A stretch of DNA of 64,000 nucleotides from Verpa conica (taxonomy: Eukaryota; Ascomycota; Pezizomycetes; Pezizales; Morchellaceae). The DNA is taken from positions 1 through 64,000 of the forward strand of contig JAUFSD010000016.1 of the NCBI GenBank assembly GCA_033030425.1, read 5' to 3'. Shown here in pieces: positions 21,673 to 33,965 of this stretch; position 1 is the first letter of the stretch; every line of letters begins with the position of its first letter. Below the pieces are notes generated by a model, which had not been told where the DNA came from, ran no database searches, and saw only the letters and a program-made list of their open reading frames with translations. A program made the position numbers and the translations under genes.

Positions 21673-24533
21673 TATACAAACTTAGTAAGAGATACCTTCA
21701 GTAATAAACCTTGAATACCGACTATTTAGTGATGAACCCCTAAACCACGTATACCTCTGGGTCAAGTTATTTACGTACTTCGATCCCGATAGAGAGCATA
21801 CCTTTTTACCACTGTAGAAAATGATATTCTATTCTAGGACTAGTTTACGGTGATAGGCTTGAAAACCCCTCAGTACAACCGTAATTGTATTTCAGGGCTA
21901 CTCGGGTTGTAAGCCATCATATTATGGCTTCTGCCAAAAGAACCTATCAAAAGCATATCTATGAACCTATGGCAATTAAAAAAAGACCTTACAATTAATC
22001 TGAGACTGTGGGTTAAGGTGTGTTGGAGTATGGCCGACAGCAGTCGATCCCCATTAGGAGTCATAGGCATGTAGGGTATAAGAGGTCGGGCTTGCCCGCC
22101 TCTAGGCGTATTATCGAACTATCATTCTATTGCTCGCACCCGTACTTTCAAAAGGTGTATAGAGAAAAAGTACCTAGACGCAGTTATACATATTGACTAA
22201 AACCATATCCAAAATACCTCGTTCCTAGTTAGAGGGCAAAACCCCTACTAAGGATATATCTTAAAGGGATAACTCTATTTTTCTACCTCAGTCTATCATA
22301 CCGGGTAATTTGTGTTATAATATGGATAAGTACAATCAAGACTCCATTCCATAATAGGTTTAAATATGCCAGTATTGAAACTCATTCTCTACTCGCTCAT
22401 TATAAGCCGAGAAATAACCTCCTTTAGTATAGGGTGAGGGGTGGGTGGGCTCGGGGTTTAGGTGAGAGGTGTAGGAAACTAGCGGACATCTGTCTTTAAG
22501 TAAAATCTGCTAAATTAAGTCTCACAAAAACAGAATTAGGTGAAACAGCATACGATGGTATTTTTTATGCAGTGGAGGGATAGTATCCCGGCGCGGATGG
22601 TTTTTCTATGTAACAACGGGTGAATTGTATCCCGGCGAGGATTTCGATAGTATGGAGGGAGAACTTTAGGGCATATAAGCGAGTTGATAGCACTTTACAT
22701 AGTTCTTCATCAATTTACATTAGTTATTCTCACTCCGGTTTATCCTGTTCCTTCTACACCTTTAGTATCTAGATTTATCAGAACCATAGTCTACACTCAC
22801 AGCTAGTATTTGGTACCTCCAAATAAGAAATAATGACGGAAAAAATTTAAAAAGGTTTAGGTGGCTAGGAGAATAGCGTATGATTAGTTACAATGAACCC
22901 TATTATAATAGGAGGTAGCAAGTAGCTTTAATTCTCGGAGCTGGCCGAACTATGGTGCAACTATCATTCCTCTCGCACCTAACTTCATTATTTTACAGAC
23001 TTCCGGGCAGACCCATTGGGCCTGCGTATATATACTTTTGAAACAGGTATTAAAAAATCACCATAAAGCGACTATGAGACTATAACCGATCGTGAAGATT
23101 GCGCCAACTTGTGATATGAGCCACTAGGTGTTAGAACATTAACAATGAATTCAACACCCGTGAATGTCTCGGAAGTGTTGCAATCAACTTGGGATTAATT
23201 TGCTGCTGAGTATTCTTGCTGTGATATACTCAGGACTAATAGCAGAGAGAAATCATAGACAAGAATTGATCCTCTCCAATACCCACCTGCCTACGTAGGC
23301 CCTCTTCACAAGTACCTCTCATCACCATTGATCACCCAGGACTCATCTCTAATTTAAGCCTTTTTATTATCTATCACACAGTACACATTCTCCCTCCTCG
23401 GTTAGGAGTCAATGTGGAAAGTATGGAGACAGGGTATCCAGCTCGGCTTCTACGTCCTCCCTCGTTGACGTGGGGGAACTCACAAGCGCCACTACATCCA
23501 GGATTACCTCTGATACACCACCATAGGGATGACAGAGTGGTACCTGCCGACACGAGAACATGAGAAAAAAACGGAGGTGCTTGGGTAGACTCTTATGAAT
23601 ATCAGATGGAATTCGTTCCGGGTAGGGGCAGAGGTTTTAATGCGCTGGTCAGAACAAAATATTTAATTTCTATGGCGGTTGATGACCCGGGGCACATAGA
23701 AGTGGACGGGGACCGCGCCCTTACAACAAACTCTCCACCTGTCAATGTCTTCCGTGCAAAGCTATTTACTATGCTAAGGCTATGCTACTCCCTACACGTA
23801 GTCTTTCTAATTTCTAATACCCGGTGCCACGGTATACTTGTGTGAGACTCGCCGTACTTGTAATCTCACACCAACAAGCACCAAATAGATGAAATTCTTT
23901 TTAGTCTCTTGTTCTAGTATTTCTAATCCATAATTTATCCCGCCATTTATTGCGTTTTAAAGTAGTGAGGCTTATGGTTGTAATGCTGGAACACCTGCTT
24001 AGCAGGGATTTTAAGGGACCTGATCTCATAATGTGGGAATCTCCGGCGGCAAATGGACACGTGATATAAAGCATCATAGTAAGTCACTCGGGGTTGATGA
24101 ACTTTCCCCAGAGTTAATTACCATAGGTGACACTCCCGTATAAGGTTATTTGTTTCATGAGTATACTTTACAGTAAACCATAACCGCATCAAGTCCACAA
24201 GGAGTACAGTTCCTCTCAATACGGTGCCTTTTATCACGACTCGTGTGCGAGGTGCTGGTAGTTCCGGGATACCCCATCAACAATTTATAGATAACAATAA
24301 TCTGCCTCCCTAAGCACGACCGACAGTTTAGGAAACTTAAAACGGAGATAATAAACCGAAAGTACACGGAGTAAAAAACAATTGTGGATGTATGATAAAC
24401 TGCGTACAAGGAATATCAAAGAATAAGGATACCCCCAAGTAAAAGATTGCTGCATATTGTACCACCTTCATCCATGTTATAAAACTACCAATCTGATAAA
24501 GGACCCCATACAATTAACTCAAAACCCGGGTTC
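21673..24533. other. Gene-free stretch
   Basis: No supported gene in about 2.8 kb. There is a short direct repeat around 'gtatcccggcg.ggat' at 22588 and 22627. Frames at 21870-22070, 23606-23845 and 24155-24409 lack any conserved pattern. Confidence 0.5.
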
Positions 24534-26024
24534 TCAATCCGTTCCAACTGATCTAGTAGCGTCGGTAGTGTTTGGTGGAAGTGGAAGTTCGGCAATGTTT
24601 TCTGAACTACTTGAAGGAGTGTCTGGCAACTCTTGATAATCATTGATGTTCTCCGTAGAATTCTCTTTTCTTTGAAGAACAGATTCATTGGCTCCTGCTT
24701 CCAAGAGTACTTTGACCACCGGTTCACATGCGTTCGCTGCTGCTAGTTGGAGTGGCGTCCTTCCGTCCCGATCAAGGGCATCGACCTCAGCTCCCTTTTC
24801 TAAGAGAAGCTTAACCATCGTCTCGTCCTCATGCTCCGCAGCCAGATGAAGGGGTGTTTCCTTGTTGTGGTTGCGAGCGTGGATATCGGTTCCTTTGTCT
24901 ATCAACAATTTCGCCACGGGTTCCTGGCCAAGACGCGCTACTAGATGAAGAGCCGTCTCGTCATCTTTATTCCGAGCGTTGATATCGATCCCGTTCTCCA
25001 ATAGTAACTTTATCCCCGAATCCTGATCGTAGCGCACGGCTAGATGCAGGGCAGTCTCGTTATCGTTGTTTCTGGCGTTCATGTCGATTCCGGTTTCTAA
25101 GAGTGATTTCACAACCAGCTCCTGTTCACGACGGATGGCCAGATGGAGAGCCGTCTCGTTGTTTGTGTCCCGGGCATTGGTATCGATTCCTTTTTCCAAG
25201 AGGAATTTAACAACCGACTCATGATTACGGCCAGCCGCCAGATGTAGTGCCGTTTCGTTATTGCTGTTCCGGGCATTGATATCGACTCCTTTCTCGACAA
25301 GTAATCTAGCCATTTTTGCATGACCCAGTCCAGCAGCCTCATGGAGGGCAGTGTTGAGGTTTTCGGCTCGGGCATAGATGTCAGCACCTCGTTCCAGAAG
25401 GAGCCTTGTTGCTGTCTCGTGTCCGTTCTTCGCCGCGAGGAGTAATGGTGTGTATTTTTCCCGACCCTTATCGTTGACACCAGCTCCCCGATCAAGTAAG
25501 AGTCTGGTTATCCCGTCACATCCCAGCGTAGCCACCGCCCAATGGAGGGGCGTGTACTTGTGATACCCGTCACGGGCATTGACGTCAGCCCCCCGTTCCA
25601 CAAGTCGTCTCGATGTTGGTTCCTGTCCCGCACCAGCCGCGCAGTGAAGAGGGGTTTGGAGGTAGATGTCGGTGGCGGTGATATCGGCACCCTTATCTAG
25701 GAGGAGAATGAGTAGGGACTCATATCCGTATACAGCTGTCCAGTGTAAGGCTGTCCGTTCTTCTGCCTCCTTGAAGGAGAGATTAGCTCCGTTCTTAATC
25801 GATAGCTGAAGAAGGTCCTCGCGGTTGTTCTTGGCCGCCCAGACCAGCACGTGATCCTTATCTTTGGTTAGGAACTCGCTGAGGAGTGGGGTGAGGAGAG
25901 TATGGAGACGGTGGTTGGCTTGGAGGAGGAAGTTGAGGTCCGGGCGGTCGAGGTGTTTGGCAACAGCTTTGACAATCTCGTCCGGGAATTTGAGGAGAGG
26001 GAAAGCGGGGTGAAGGCGAAGCAT
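24534..26024 (-). CDS. F-box-like/ankyrin repeat protein (about 496 aa)
   Basis: The N-terminus 'FPLLKFPDEIVKAVAKHLD..DLNFLLQANHRLHTLL' follows the fungal F-box-like pattern (leucine/proline start, then helices ending in R-R-L-x-x-L-L). Twelve ankyrin repeats follow, most with the T.LH.AA..G....V..LL..G.D.NA pattern; repeats 6-10 are especially similar (ETALHLA...VVK.LLE.GID.NAR) and probably arose by recent duplication. The C-terminal ~50 residues are acidic and serine-rich. I start at the ATG at 26024 (MLRLHPAFP); the frame stays open to 26252, but the extension is low-complexity leucine and not F-box-like. F-box/ankyrin proteins usually act as SCF ubiquitin-ligase adaptors; the target is unknown. 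Intronless. Confidence 0.85.
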   Translation of the reverse strand: MLRLHPAFPLLKFPDEIVKAVAKHLDRPDLNFLLQANHRLHTLLTPLLSEFLTKDKDHVLVWAAKNNREDLLQLSIKNGANLSFKEAEERTALHWTAVYGYESLLILLLDKGADITATDIYLQTPLHCAAGAGQEPTSRRLVERGADVNARDGYHKYTPLHWAVATLGCDGITRLLLDRGAGVNDKGREKYTPLLLAAKNGHETATRLLLERGADIYARAENLNTALHEAAGLGHAKMARLLVEKGVDINARNSNNETALHLAAGRNHESVVKFLLEKGIDTNARDTNNETALHLAIRREQELVVKSLLETGIDMNARNNDNETALHLAVRYDQDSGIKLLLENGIDINARNKDDETALHLVARLGQEPVAKLLIDKGTDIHARNHNKETPLHLAAEHEDETMVKLLLEKGAEVDALDRDGRTPLQLAAANACEPVVKVLLEAGANESVLQRKENSTENINDYQELPDTPSSSSENIAELPLPPNTTDATRSVGTD

Positions 26025-26252
26025 CTGTGTTTTGGTGAGGGTTGCTGGAGCGATAGAGATGTGGAGGAGGAGGAGGAGGAGAGGAAGGAGGACGATATCT
26101 AGTTGTCCTTTAGAAAATGGGTGACCTTGGCAGGATTGAAAGGTTAATCCGTGATATAACTGTTTTATGCCCGCACCAGAGATGAGGAGAAGAGGGGAGA
26201 AGAGGGGAGTCATACATACCCGGGAATAAGGATTGACGGCACCACCCTCCAC

Positions 26253-27611
26253 GGAGACTAGAACTATCTAGTCGTTGTGGTGATGATCTGGCCCACACCC
26301 CCGGGTGAGTATTTGTATGGAGGTCTGTAAGATACGCTGAGATGATGCAAAATACACAACGATTAAGCTGATTCCGTGCTAGACTCTTTCCCACTCCGGC
26401 CTGTGAGAATATGACATCCGGCCAGCGCACCCAACATCTGGCGGTGTGGCCAATAACCTGCTTCTTGTCAAATGGTCGGTGCTGCTGCTGCTGCAGGTGG
26501 CTGCCATTGCGTTAGCCGAGAGTACCTAACAACCAACATGGCGAATTATGAAAGAAAAAGGCCTACAATGGAGCTGGTGAAAGGCTCCAGATGCAAGAGA
26601 TGGGGTAGCATATTTCTACCGCTGTTGAGATACACAGCGGGTGTCAGTGGGGTTCGGATTAACGTAGTTGGGTGGCAGGGGCTTGTCTTGGCGGTGTTCG
26701 CTTATCGGTGGCCGACCGAGAGTGGCACGTGAGTGCGATAATGGGGCGGTTAAAGGGCACCCGCGGACTTATGCGGCTCCAGTCAACTTGTTAAGAGCTG
26801 ATCTCTAGGCAAAGCTTGGCATACGAGTGATTGTTCATGGCGCACTACGTCATTTAGGGAGAAACATTGTAAAATATTAGGGAAAAGTCAGGGAAAGGTA
26901 ACTGCCTAGTGTCCTATACTCATTGAAATCATAGTAAGCAATATTGGTTGTACCAGTAGAATTCAGAGAGTATACTATTGTAAAGTGGTGATTCCTTCTA
27001 TACAGGGTTGGGTCGGTAAGAACTCCACTAGAGAGTGGTCTCGACTCTCAAGGTATTAGACAAACCTCACATAGCCTGGTGTAATATAATCGGGTTATCT
27101 GTTAAGTAAAAATAAAAACAAGAATTGATCCTTAGAAATAGCACTACGGCTGGAATGTGGTCCAAGCCCTCTGCCGGAGAACCACCGTGACCGACAAGAT
27201 TTTTAGAAACAAAACACGACTACTCCTAACAAGAGATTTACCGCTAATCAATAGAATTATAAGAGCGAAAATTACAGAACCCGTGCAGCCAATACTCTCC
27301 CAATGGCGATCGTGCTTGTACGCTACGTTCTTGTTACAATGCTTCTGAACCTTTCTCTGCGATCTGTGATATCTAGAATAACAACAGGTAACGAATAGCT
27401 CACAACCTCATGCCCCGGAGCATTCATAGGTCCAGATATTCCAACAATTCGACCAATTTGCTTGTGGCACCCACGGTGGGGGCATTGGCGTCCGGGCCCT
27501 GAGTTGATGATCTTTGTTGCACACACTTTGCAGAGACAGTGGTTGCACGGTCGGATTCTAGAGCCGCGTCTATTAGTAAGGTCACCAGTTGGCTTTACAC
27601 GAACCGCACTC
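26253..27611. other. Gene-free stretch
   Basis: Intergenic DNA between two minus-strand genes, with no conserved frame. The short frame at 26472-26732 has biased composition and no context. Confidence 0.4.
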
Positions 27612-29879
27612 TCAATTTAGGGTTAGGGGTGTATGAATAAAGCATAGCCATAGGATAACATACAAACAATCCCGCATCCTGGTGGAGCAAACTGTGCAGA
27701 TCTGCGGTCTTGTTGGGTCATACGCAATATCATCTCTAGCACCTAGCGCTGAATCTATCTCTGAGATCGTTCGGATGCTATTAAGCCACCCACTGATTGT
27801 CGTAGGTGCCTCTTTATAGATATCGAAAAATGGAAGCCCGTTTGAAACATAAGTTTCGAAGCTGATAGGTGTTTGTGGAGTTACCATCCCAGTAATCTCC
27901 TCGAACATAACCGAGTTGACAATTTGCACATTGATCAACTTTGCCTTATCAATATTCCATAGCCTTGGGTCTTCTTTGTCCTCGGCTATTGATTGTTTTA
28001 TCGTTCCTCCTGCAGCTATGCTCATCACTTTACTTTCGGTTGGAGCGGTATAACCACCCCTAAGTCTAAGAACTAGGTGTAGCGTGCTCTCGTGTTGAAT
28101 ATTATAGTCTGATAGGGTTCTCCCGTCTTCTAGCTGCCTCTCGGCGAATATAAGGCGCTGCTGATCCGGCGGAATCCCTTCCTGATCTTCTATAAGTCTG
28201 TTAGACTACCCAACCCCAGTATAGTGGGTTAGATGACTTACGGATCATACTCTTTACATTATCAATTGTATCAGACCTTTCGAGAGTGATTACTATAAAT
28301 TTTCCGGTTGACGTCTTAACAGAAATTGTAAAGGGTGTCCGAGCCCAGCACAGACTTGCGGATGTCTGCGTTAGCGAATCTTTTGCCTGTGGTGATAGAC
28401 GCCTTATATCCTCCCAGGAGTTGATTTCCTTATTGTCAATCAACAAACAGTAATTCTCCATCCCAGCCCCTGCCCGCCTTTTAATCTCCCTTTTGATATT
28501 CCCGAACGGGATTGATGAGTCGCCCTTAATAATGGTGATTTTAGTTCGTACAAAAAAAACCATACAGCTTTTCTTGGAGGATCATTTTATCGGGCCTAGT
28601 ACTTACTCTCAAACTGATAGATGAAGCGCTCCCGGAAAAAGATATCTCAAGCGTTCCGTTGAACATCTGATACAAATCCATGACTAAGGTCTGGGGAAGG
28701 TTTGGAGAGTGTTCCGAGATCAGGTCGCGCAGCGTCATTGGTCTTTTAACCCCATCTTCTGTTCCCTTCATATAAAGAATCTGCCCGGGCTGAAAATCTA
28801 GGTCTCTAGGGGTTGCAAAGATGTTTAATGAAGATTCCATGGAATCAAAGAGTCGCTCGCGAGAGAAGAATGCTTGTTGATTATAAGTGGGGATGATCTC
28901 AAATTGAACACCACCAACCGTTTTCGTCCCAGCTACTTGATGTTCAATGGAGTAGCCAGATCCATAAGGCATTGCCACAAATTGCTTAACTAGGCCAGGA
29001 CTAGTCGCGATACCATCAAGCCATAGTTGCGAGGGCACAACAATGTAGTCCTGTTTTCTAGAGACATTGTTCTTCTGCTTCAGGTAGGTCATCATATTGG
29101 GAACCATAGGCTCTCCCGAGATCCCGTTGACACCACCTAGGTATACCTTGATGGCAAAGTGTTTTCTTGCTTCAAATCGAATCCACATTGCCTCACGCTC
29201 TATTGGGAGTAAAGTCAGCGGAAGATCAATAAAGGTGCTGACCGCAATTGAGGGGAACACATACGATACATTGGTATAAACACACCACCCTTCTGAATAG
29301 TGTCAAGAGGCAAAGTCTTAGGGAAATTTGCGACGTTATAGATGGGAAATCTACCAAGCCCCGGTGGGAGGTGGTGGGTCCGGCCATCATCTGGTACTCT
29401 GATTGTGCGCTGGAAACTGATATTTAGGTTGCCATTGTCAAGCGAGATTTTTCCCGCACCCACAGCGGGACCCCGGGCGTCGATATTGCACTCGATTTCC
29501 TTATCGCAATAAACCTTGTTAAAGAACGAGATCAAAGTCTCATCTTCGTTGATCGTTAAGCCTGTTTTTCTCGGACCAGAATAAGAGGACCCTCTGACCA
29601 CGGTTACCGCATCCGGAGGTTTCGCGTAGGTGGTAGTGCTGATCTTCTCGGCTTTGCCGTGGAACTTTACACCATCGCATCGCCTAAAGCCTGTAGTTTG
29701 TTAATTGTAATTCATCTCCCTTCGTTATGATTTGACTGACCATGATTCGTAGCTAAGTATTGAGGGATATCCATTATCTGAATATCAAGCGGGAGTTTCA
29801 CATCAAGAGAGGTTTCGACATTAGGGTTTATCGCATTTCGGATTCCATAAAAGCGGACTGTTGCTGTAGGCTGAGCCAT
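27612..29879 (-). CDS. Fungal mosaic protein with internal ubiquitin domain (672 aa)
   Basis: Five exons: 29879..29741, 29690..29265, 29199..28607, 28524..28242, 28189..27612 (2019 nt; all phases agree). The central region (about 190-385) has the conserved fungal blocks '[17 protein letters not shown]', '[15 protein letters not shown]' and '[11 protein letters not shown]'. Next comes a degenerate ubiquitin-like stretch (about 390-445), then a clear ubiquitin domain (about 451-525) with '[11 protein letters not shown]', '[11 protein letters not shown]', '[13 protein letters not shown]' and a terminal RLRGG. About 147 residues follow the di-glycine, beginning '[20 protein letters not shown]'. 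This order is known from uncharacterised fungal proteins; whether deubiquitinases cut after GG is unknown. An intron splits the ubiquitin fold. The ATG at 29879 (MAQPTATV) is the first in frame. Confidence 0.85.
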
Positions 29880-31273
29880 GATGGGTATTGTTCTTCTTTG
29901 GAGGCTCAAAAGTGTCGGTGTAGGGTAGTTGTTTAATTTGGCTTAGATGAGTATTTGTGGTATTTAATATATGATATAAATGAGGTACTGGAAATTTGCG
30001 GGGTAGTCTAAAGTTTGTACTACATGGGGTGTTACAAAGGGACTCATAGCTATTCCTTAGTAAGCCAGCATCTCACATGACGGGGGATGACCAACAAGGG
30101 TTAGGTCTCTTGTTCTCTTCGCTCATCACTGTGAGACACCATGACAACAAGGGTTAGGGTTGTATATACATATCTATAGAGGAGCAGATTAGCCTAGTCA
30201 TAAATCATCACTCGTTATACACAGACAGCCACACCACCAACCAATCACTTAATCGGCTAACTATCATCCTGAAAATGACTGTAATCTGTTGATAATTTTC
30301 CTTTAGCTTAAAATCTTCGAGCCTATGCCGTTTTTATATGTATTTTAGACTATTGGAGGAATATTATTTCTGTATACAAGGACATGACAGAAACGTATCG
30401 AAGAAAGAAACAAGGAGACTATTTCCTCGTGATTTAAGGGTAGGATGCACTAATCCTAAATATTAAAACAGAATTCGCGTTTAACGAGCACCGGCAGGCA
30501 AGTTTTATAGTATAAAATATCACCTCGAAGCCCTTGAATCCTCCGTATCGTCAGTAGATAACTGATAAACCATTGTAGCCAAAATGTGTGTATTCTTCGT
30601 GATATATCTATGAGTGCTTTGGTGAGTAAACGAGTGATATTTATTAGGCTTCTAATTTAAGGTTTAATAGTGAGTGAGAACTCATGATGACAGATATCTC
30701 GTCGCTATTAGCGCAGTAGACCTATAGATTAAACAAAATAGGACACGTTGTAGATATATGAGCTATAAAAGATGCTGAGTTCTCTAAGGTCTCCCTAAAT
30801 ATACTCATCCTCCTTCATCTCCAGTTCGAGAAACTCCTCCTGCTCGACACCTTCCCCAAATCTCAGCTTTCCCCAGAACACTATCACCAACTCCCTTGGT
30901 ACCCAGATTAATCGTTGTCTCCAATTATAGCAGCCCTGACTTCCCTTCCACTCAGTGCTTCTTTCTCCTAACCTCATCTAAACATAGCTTGCTATAACCA
31001 AATTCCTCAGAATGACCCGAGCATGGCAACCCCTACCTTGGAAGCAAGCCAGGCAAGAAAATCAAGCTTTTGCCGTGAAAGAAATGAATGAAGCCCATAA
31101 GAAAGCAGTTCGCTCATACGAATTATGGAGGGTTGATTTCCAGCAGAAAGAGAAGTATTATTTCTTTGAACATAGATAATTGTCTGTACTTAATAGCTTA
31201 TCTTTGACGCAGAGACCCGATGCTTAAATCAGCATAAGAATACCTTAAGAAAGCCGCATCATTGAAGAAGAGA
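29880..31273. other. Intergenic region, possible upstream exon
   Basis: Divergent promoter region between the ubiquitin-mosaic gene (-) and the membrane protein gene (+). A frame open from 31018 to 31179 encodes a hydrophilic stretch ('EMNEAHKKAVRSYELW') and could be an upstream exon of the 31274 gene, but no in-phase splice was found. Otherwise no feature. Confidence 0.4.
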
Positions 31274-31894
31274 ATGTTGTCCCAGTCGTGGAATGGTATG
31301 GGTTTGCTGTGGCTCGCCCATATCCAGAGGGTATATATCTATTGGTTTTTGGTACTGGTAGCGCTTTTCCTCGGGATTGCATTCGCATTTACGGAGGATT
31401 ACCCTTCTGGGGCAGTAAAGACGATCCAGATCATGGTTCTAGATTTAGTAGTGGAAGTATTGGAATTTGTAATTCAGGTCATGCATGCGTATCTACCGGG
31501 GTATGGGACCATTTGCTATTTACTCAGTTCCGTAGTTGCATTTAGTGGAGCGGCTGGGAAAGCCTATCTAGTGGCTGCAAAAGTCAGTCTAACCTTCAAG
31601 AACTACAAAACCGGAGGGTTATATGAATATTTCGCTCCAATCAAGACTACCAAAGACCGTTATAATGCATTCGGACCAGCCATTTCTTCAGCAACGAAGC
31701 GTGTACTATCGATCATGGCCGAACCATCACCGGTAACTATTTATACTGGGCTGGGTGAGCCTCTAGAGTCACTCAAGAAAGAAGGCAAGGGCCTTTTAGA
31801 TTCGGAACGCGCGTCCCTGATATCTGCAATCGTTTTGAGTATTTTTCCATTTATATCACCCCAGTTCCAGAAAAGAATTGCTCATACGTGGTGA
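31274..31894 (+). CDS. Predicted membrane protein (about 206 aa)
   Basis: Family not recognised. Three hydrophobic segments are visible: 'VYIYWFLVLVALFLGIAF' (about 19-36), 'IMVLDLVVEVLEFVIQVM' (about 53-70) and 'ICYLLSSVVAFSGAAG' (about 80-95), followed by a ~110-residue hydrophilic C-terminal part containing 'YEYFAPIKTTKDRYNAFG' and 'GLGEPLESLKKEGKGLL'. I take the ATG at 31274 (MLSQSWNG); no ATG precedes it in frame. The same 3' end, broken by lesions and by MITEs, recurs at 34211-34366, so the gene belongs to a duplicated segment. Confidence 0.55.
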   Translation: MLSQSWNGMGLLWLAHIQRVYIYWFLVLVALFLGIAFAFTEDYPSGAVKTIQIMVLDLVVEVLEFVIQVMHAYLPGYGTICYLLSSVVAFSGAAGKAYLVAAKVSLTFKNYKTGGLYEYFAPIKTTKDRYNAFGPAISSATKRVLSIMAEPSPVTIYTGLGEPLESLKKEGKGLLDSERASLISAIVLSIFPFISPQFQKRIAHTW

Positions 31895-32170
31895 TTAGCT
31901 ACCGACGTAAGAATATATTTCTATACAAGAAATACCTAATATAGATGAGTGGGTGATAGATATTTATTACGCTTTTTGTACCTAGAATAATAAAATCACT
32001 TGAGGGAAAAAAAAAAAAAAAAAAGATATTTATCACGCTATGGTCGCGTAAGGTTTCGAGATACATGTAACATCAGATGATGTATTGGCTGATAAAGAAA
32101 GAGGGGATGATATATATAGCTCTACTAGCTCCAATGTTTTGGCTTGCTCTACAACGCTCTAAAAAGGTAT
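31720..32170. repeat. Segmental duplication, reference copy
   Basis: The 3' end of the membrane-protein gene and its downstream DNA match 34211-34366 plus 35281-35550: 'ggtgattagctacc', 'tatttctatacaa', 'gatgatatatat', 'cttgctctacaa'. The matching is collinear but in the second copy is interrupted by three MITEs. The promoter at about 32640-32745 is also repeated, at 36770-36888. Confidence 0.75.
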
Positions 32171-32640
32171 ATGAGAAAAGTTTTTTAAAAAGATCTGATG
32201 AATTCAGGTCTAAAGAAATTTAATCATGTGATTCTATAAGTTTCCCACCTGAGGAGAGGTCTTCCTCCTCTTTCCTCCCTTTTAAAAGGTCCCTTCTCCC
32301 CACGTCATCTTCTGACTAATCAACAATATGTTAGGTAACATTATCAGTAGCCTGAGGCTTGGCAGGTTAGCATATTTAGGCCCCTATGGCTCTCCCACCT
32401 TGTAATACGGGTATTGTGGGCTGTCTCGTATCACTAAAAGAAGTTTGAAACAAATTAATGAAACAAATTATTCATCACAAGAAGGCAAGATATTATTCGA
32501 TAAATAAACAGAAAGAACTATTGTCTAAGAGGGGGGGGGGAGTTATCTAGTCCTCATAAAGGACAGGTGTCTCACAAGCTATATCGCTTAGCCTTTTCCG
32601 CTAGCGTGTGCCACAGTATCATACTACTCAGACCCCACAG

Positions 32641-32648
32641 TATAAACG
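32641..32648 (+). promoter_or_regulatory. Candidate TATA box
   Basis: TATAAACG lies 109 bp before the ATG at 32750. The surrounding ~105 bp ('aacgtcactttattg' to 'gtcggaaaattacc') are repeated at 36770-36888 without a gene behind them, so a promoter has been duplicated alone. Confidence 0.45.
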
Positions 32649-32749
32649 TCACTTTATTGTAGTCGCCACTGCATCACCAGCACCTCACCAGTGAAAAGCT
32701 CTACATCTGCCCCGACACCTAAACAATTAAAAGTCGGAAAATTACCCAA

Positions 32750-33442
32750 ATGTGGCCATTGTACGTGAATCGATATATTCCACTCTATGATTTATTTGCT
32801 AATTATTGTAGCACTGAATATGTCAACCGCGAGATGTGGCAGGCATACAATGCGTGTACAAGATCCTGGTATCTGGTATACACTGAGGAATCACGGATCA
32901 GCGAATGTGCACAAGCTCTTATCGTTATAGACGACTTGACATACGAGGACCTCCCGTATATACCAGAAGGACGATGGACTACCTTTGACCCCCCCAACGA
33001 TAACGAAAAAAGGGATCTGGCCCGCAAGTACCACCCAGTACCCGGGAACCCACTCAGGAAATCCGAATCTCTGAAATTGTTCTGCGAGCTACGCGACCTT
33101 GCTATAGGAATTGAGGAGTTCAGTTCAGTTCTTGCCACTGAAAGCATTTTGGTCACGAATTACGTATACGATGCAAATATTTTGTCATCATGCATTTCCC
33201 TTTTGACAGAGCAGTATCAGAGAGGTGATGAGAAGGCTGCATCGGTGGTTCTAGAAAGATGGGGGGAACTAGGAGAACGACAGATGGAGGCTCGGCGATG
33301 GCTAGAACAATCATCTTTACTCATCAAGAAAGTAGAGCAGCATCTCATGAGTGGGAATATTACCGAAGGGAAGAACGTGGATCATGTTCCGGTAGTCAGA
33401 AAGCGAAGGACTACAAGCAGATCTATTTCTGAAGATGTGTAG
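32750..33442 (+). CDS. Hypothetical protein (230 aa)
   Basis: Intronless frame starting ATG TGG in context 'cccaaATGTGG'; family not recognised. The protein is hydrophilic and mostly helical in appearance, with an aromatic, tyrosine-rich N-terminal third ('YVNRYIPLYDLFANYC', 'WYLVYTEESR'), a central 'YEDLPYIPEGRW' and a charged C-terminal helix ('EKAASVVLERWGELGERQ') ending in a basic patch 'VRKRRTT' followed by an acidic tail. It has no membrane segment. The TATA-like box is well placed. A copy of its promoter at 36770-36888 ends exactly where its coding part would begin. Confidence 0.6.
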   Translation: MWPLYVNRYIPLYDLFANYCSTEYVNREMWQAYNACTRSWYLVYTEESRISECAQALIVIDDLTYEDLPYIPEGRWTTFDPPNDNEKRDLARKYHPVPGNPLRKSESLKLFCELRDLAIGIEEFSSVLATESILVTNYVYDANILSSCISLLTEQYQRGDEKAASVVLERWGELGERQMEARRWLEQSSLLIKKVEQHLMSGNITEGKNVDHVPVVRKRRTTSRSISEDV

Positions 33443-33960
33443 GCTGCTTTATTACTAGATTGAAATCAATCGAATAGAAAACCTTATTGCGAGAGGGGAG
33501 AGTCTATGATCGAATTCCTTGAGGGGTTAACCAAAGGGGAAACGTTTTCTTTGGGTAGTGTGTATCACTTCATACGTGGTATCAACACGATATTCCATCA
33601 AAGTGGTCTACAAGGTTCAGAGGACTACAAGTATTCGTATAATAGAAGTCCAGACGCTAGGTTAGCATTTTGTAGATAGACAAAGATAGTATTGGCTTTG
33701 CCTTCGTCCTGGAAATTCTAAATATAGACATCTTATAAGCTATACTTTATGAGGGTATAACCGCAAAAACTAAAGACTTGAAGAATTGAGATCGCTTGAT
33801 TTCTAGAAGTCGAGGGGAAACTGTCCCTATATTTATACACAAAATATCCTTGCCAATAATAATCCGCCTTATATCTTAACAACCAAAGTAGTAAAAAATA
33901 ACCGGGTGTTACCACATCTTTTTGTGACAATCGCTTATTCCAATAAAAACCAGTTAGATA
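33443..33960. other. Gene-free stretch
   Basis: No supported feature between the 230-aa gene and the ankyrin remnant. Confidence 0.4.
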
Positions 33961-33965
33961 TCGCC

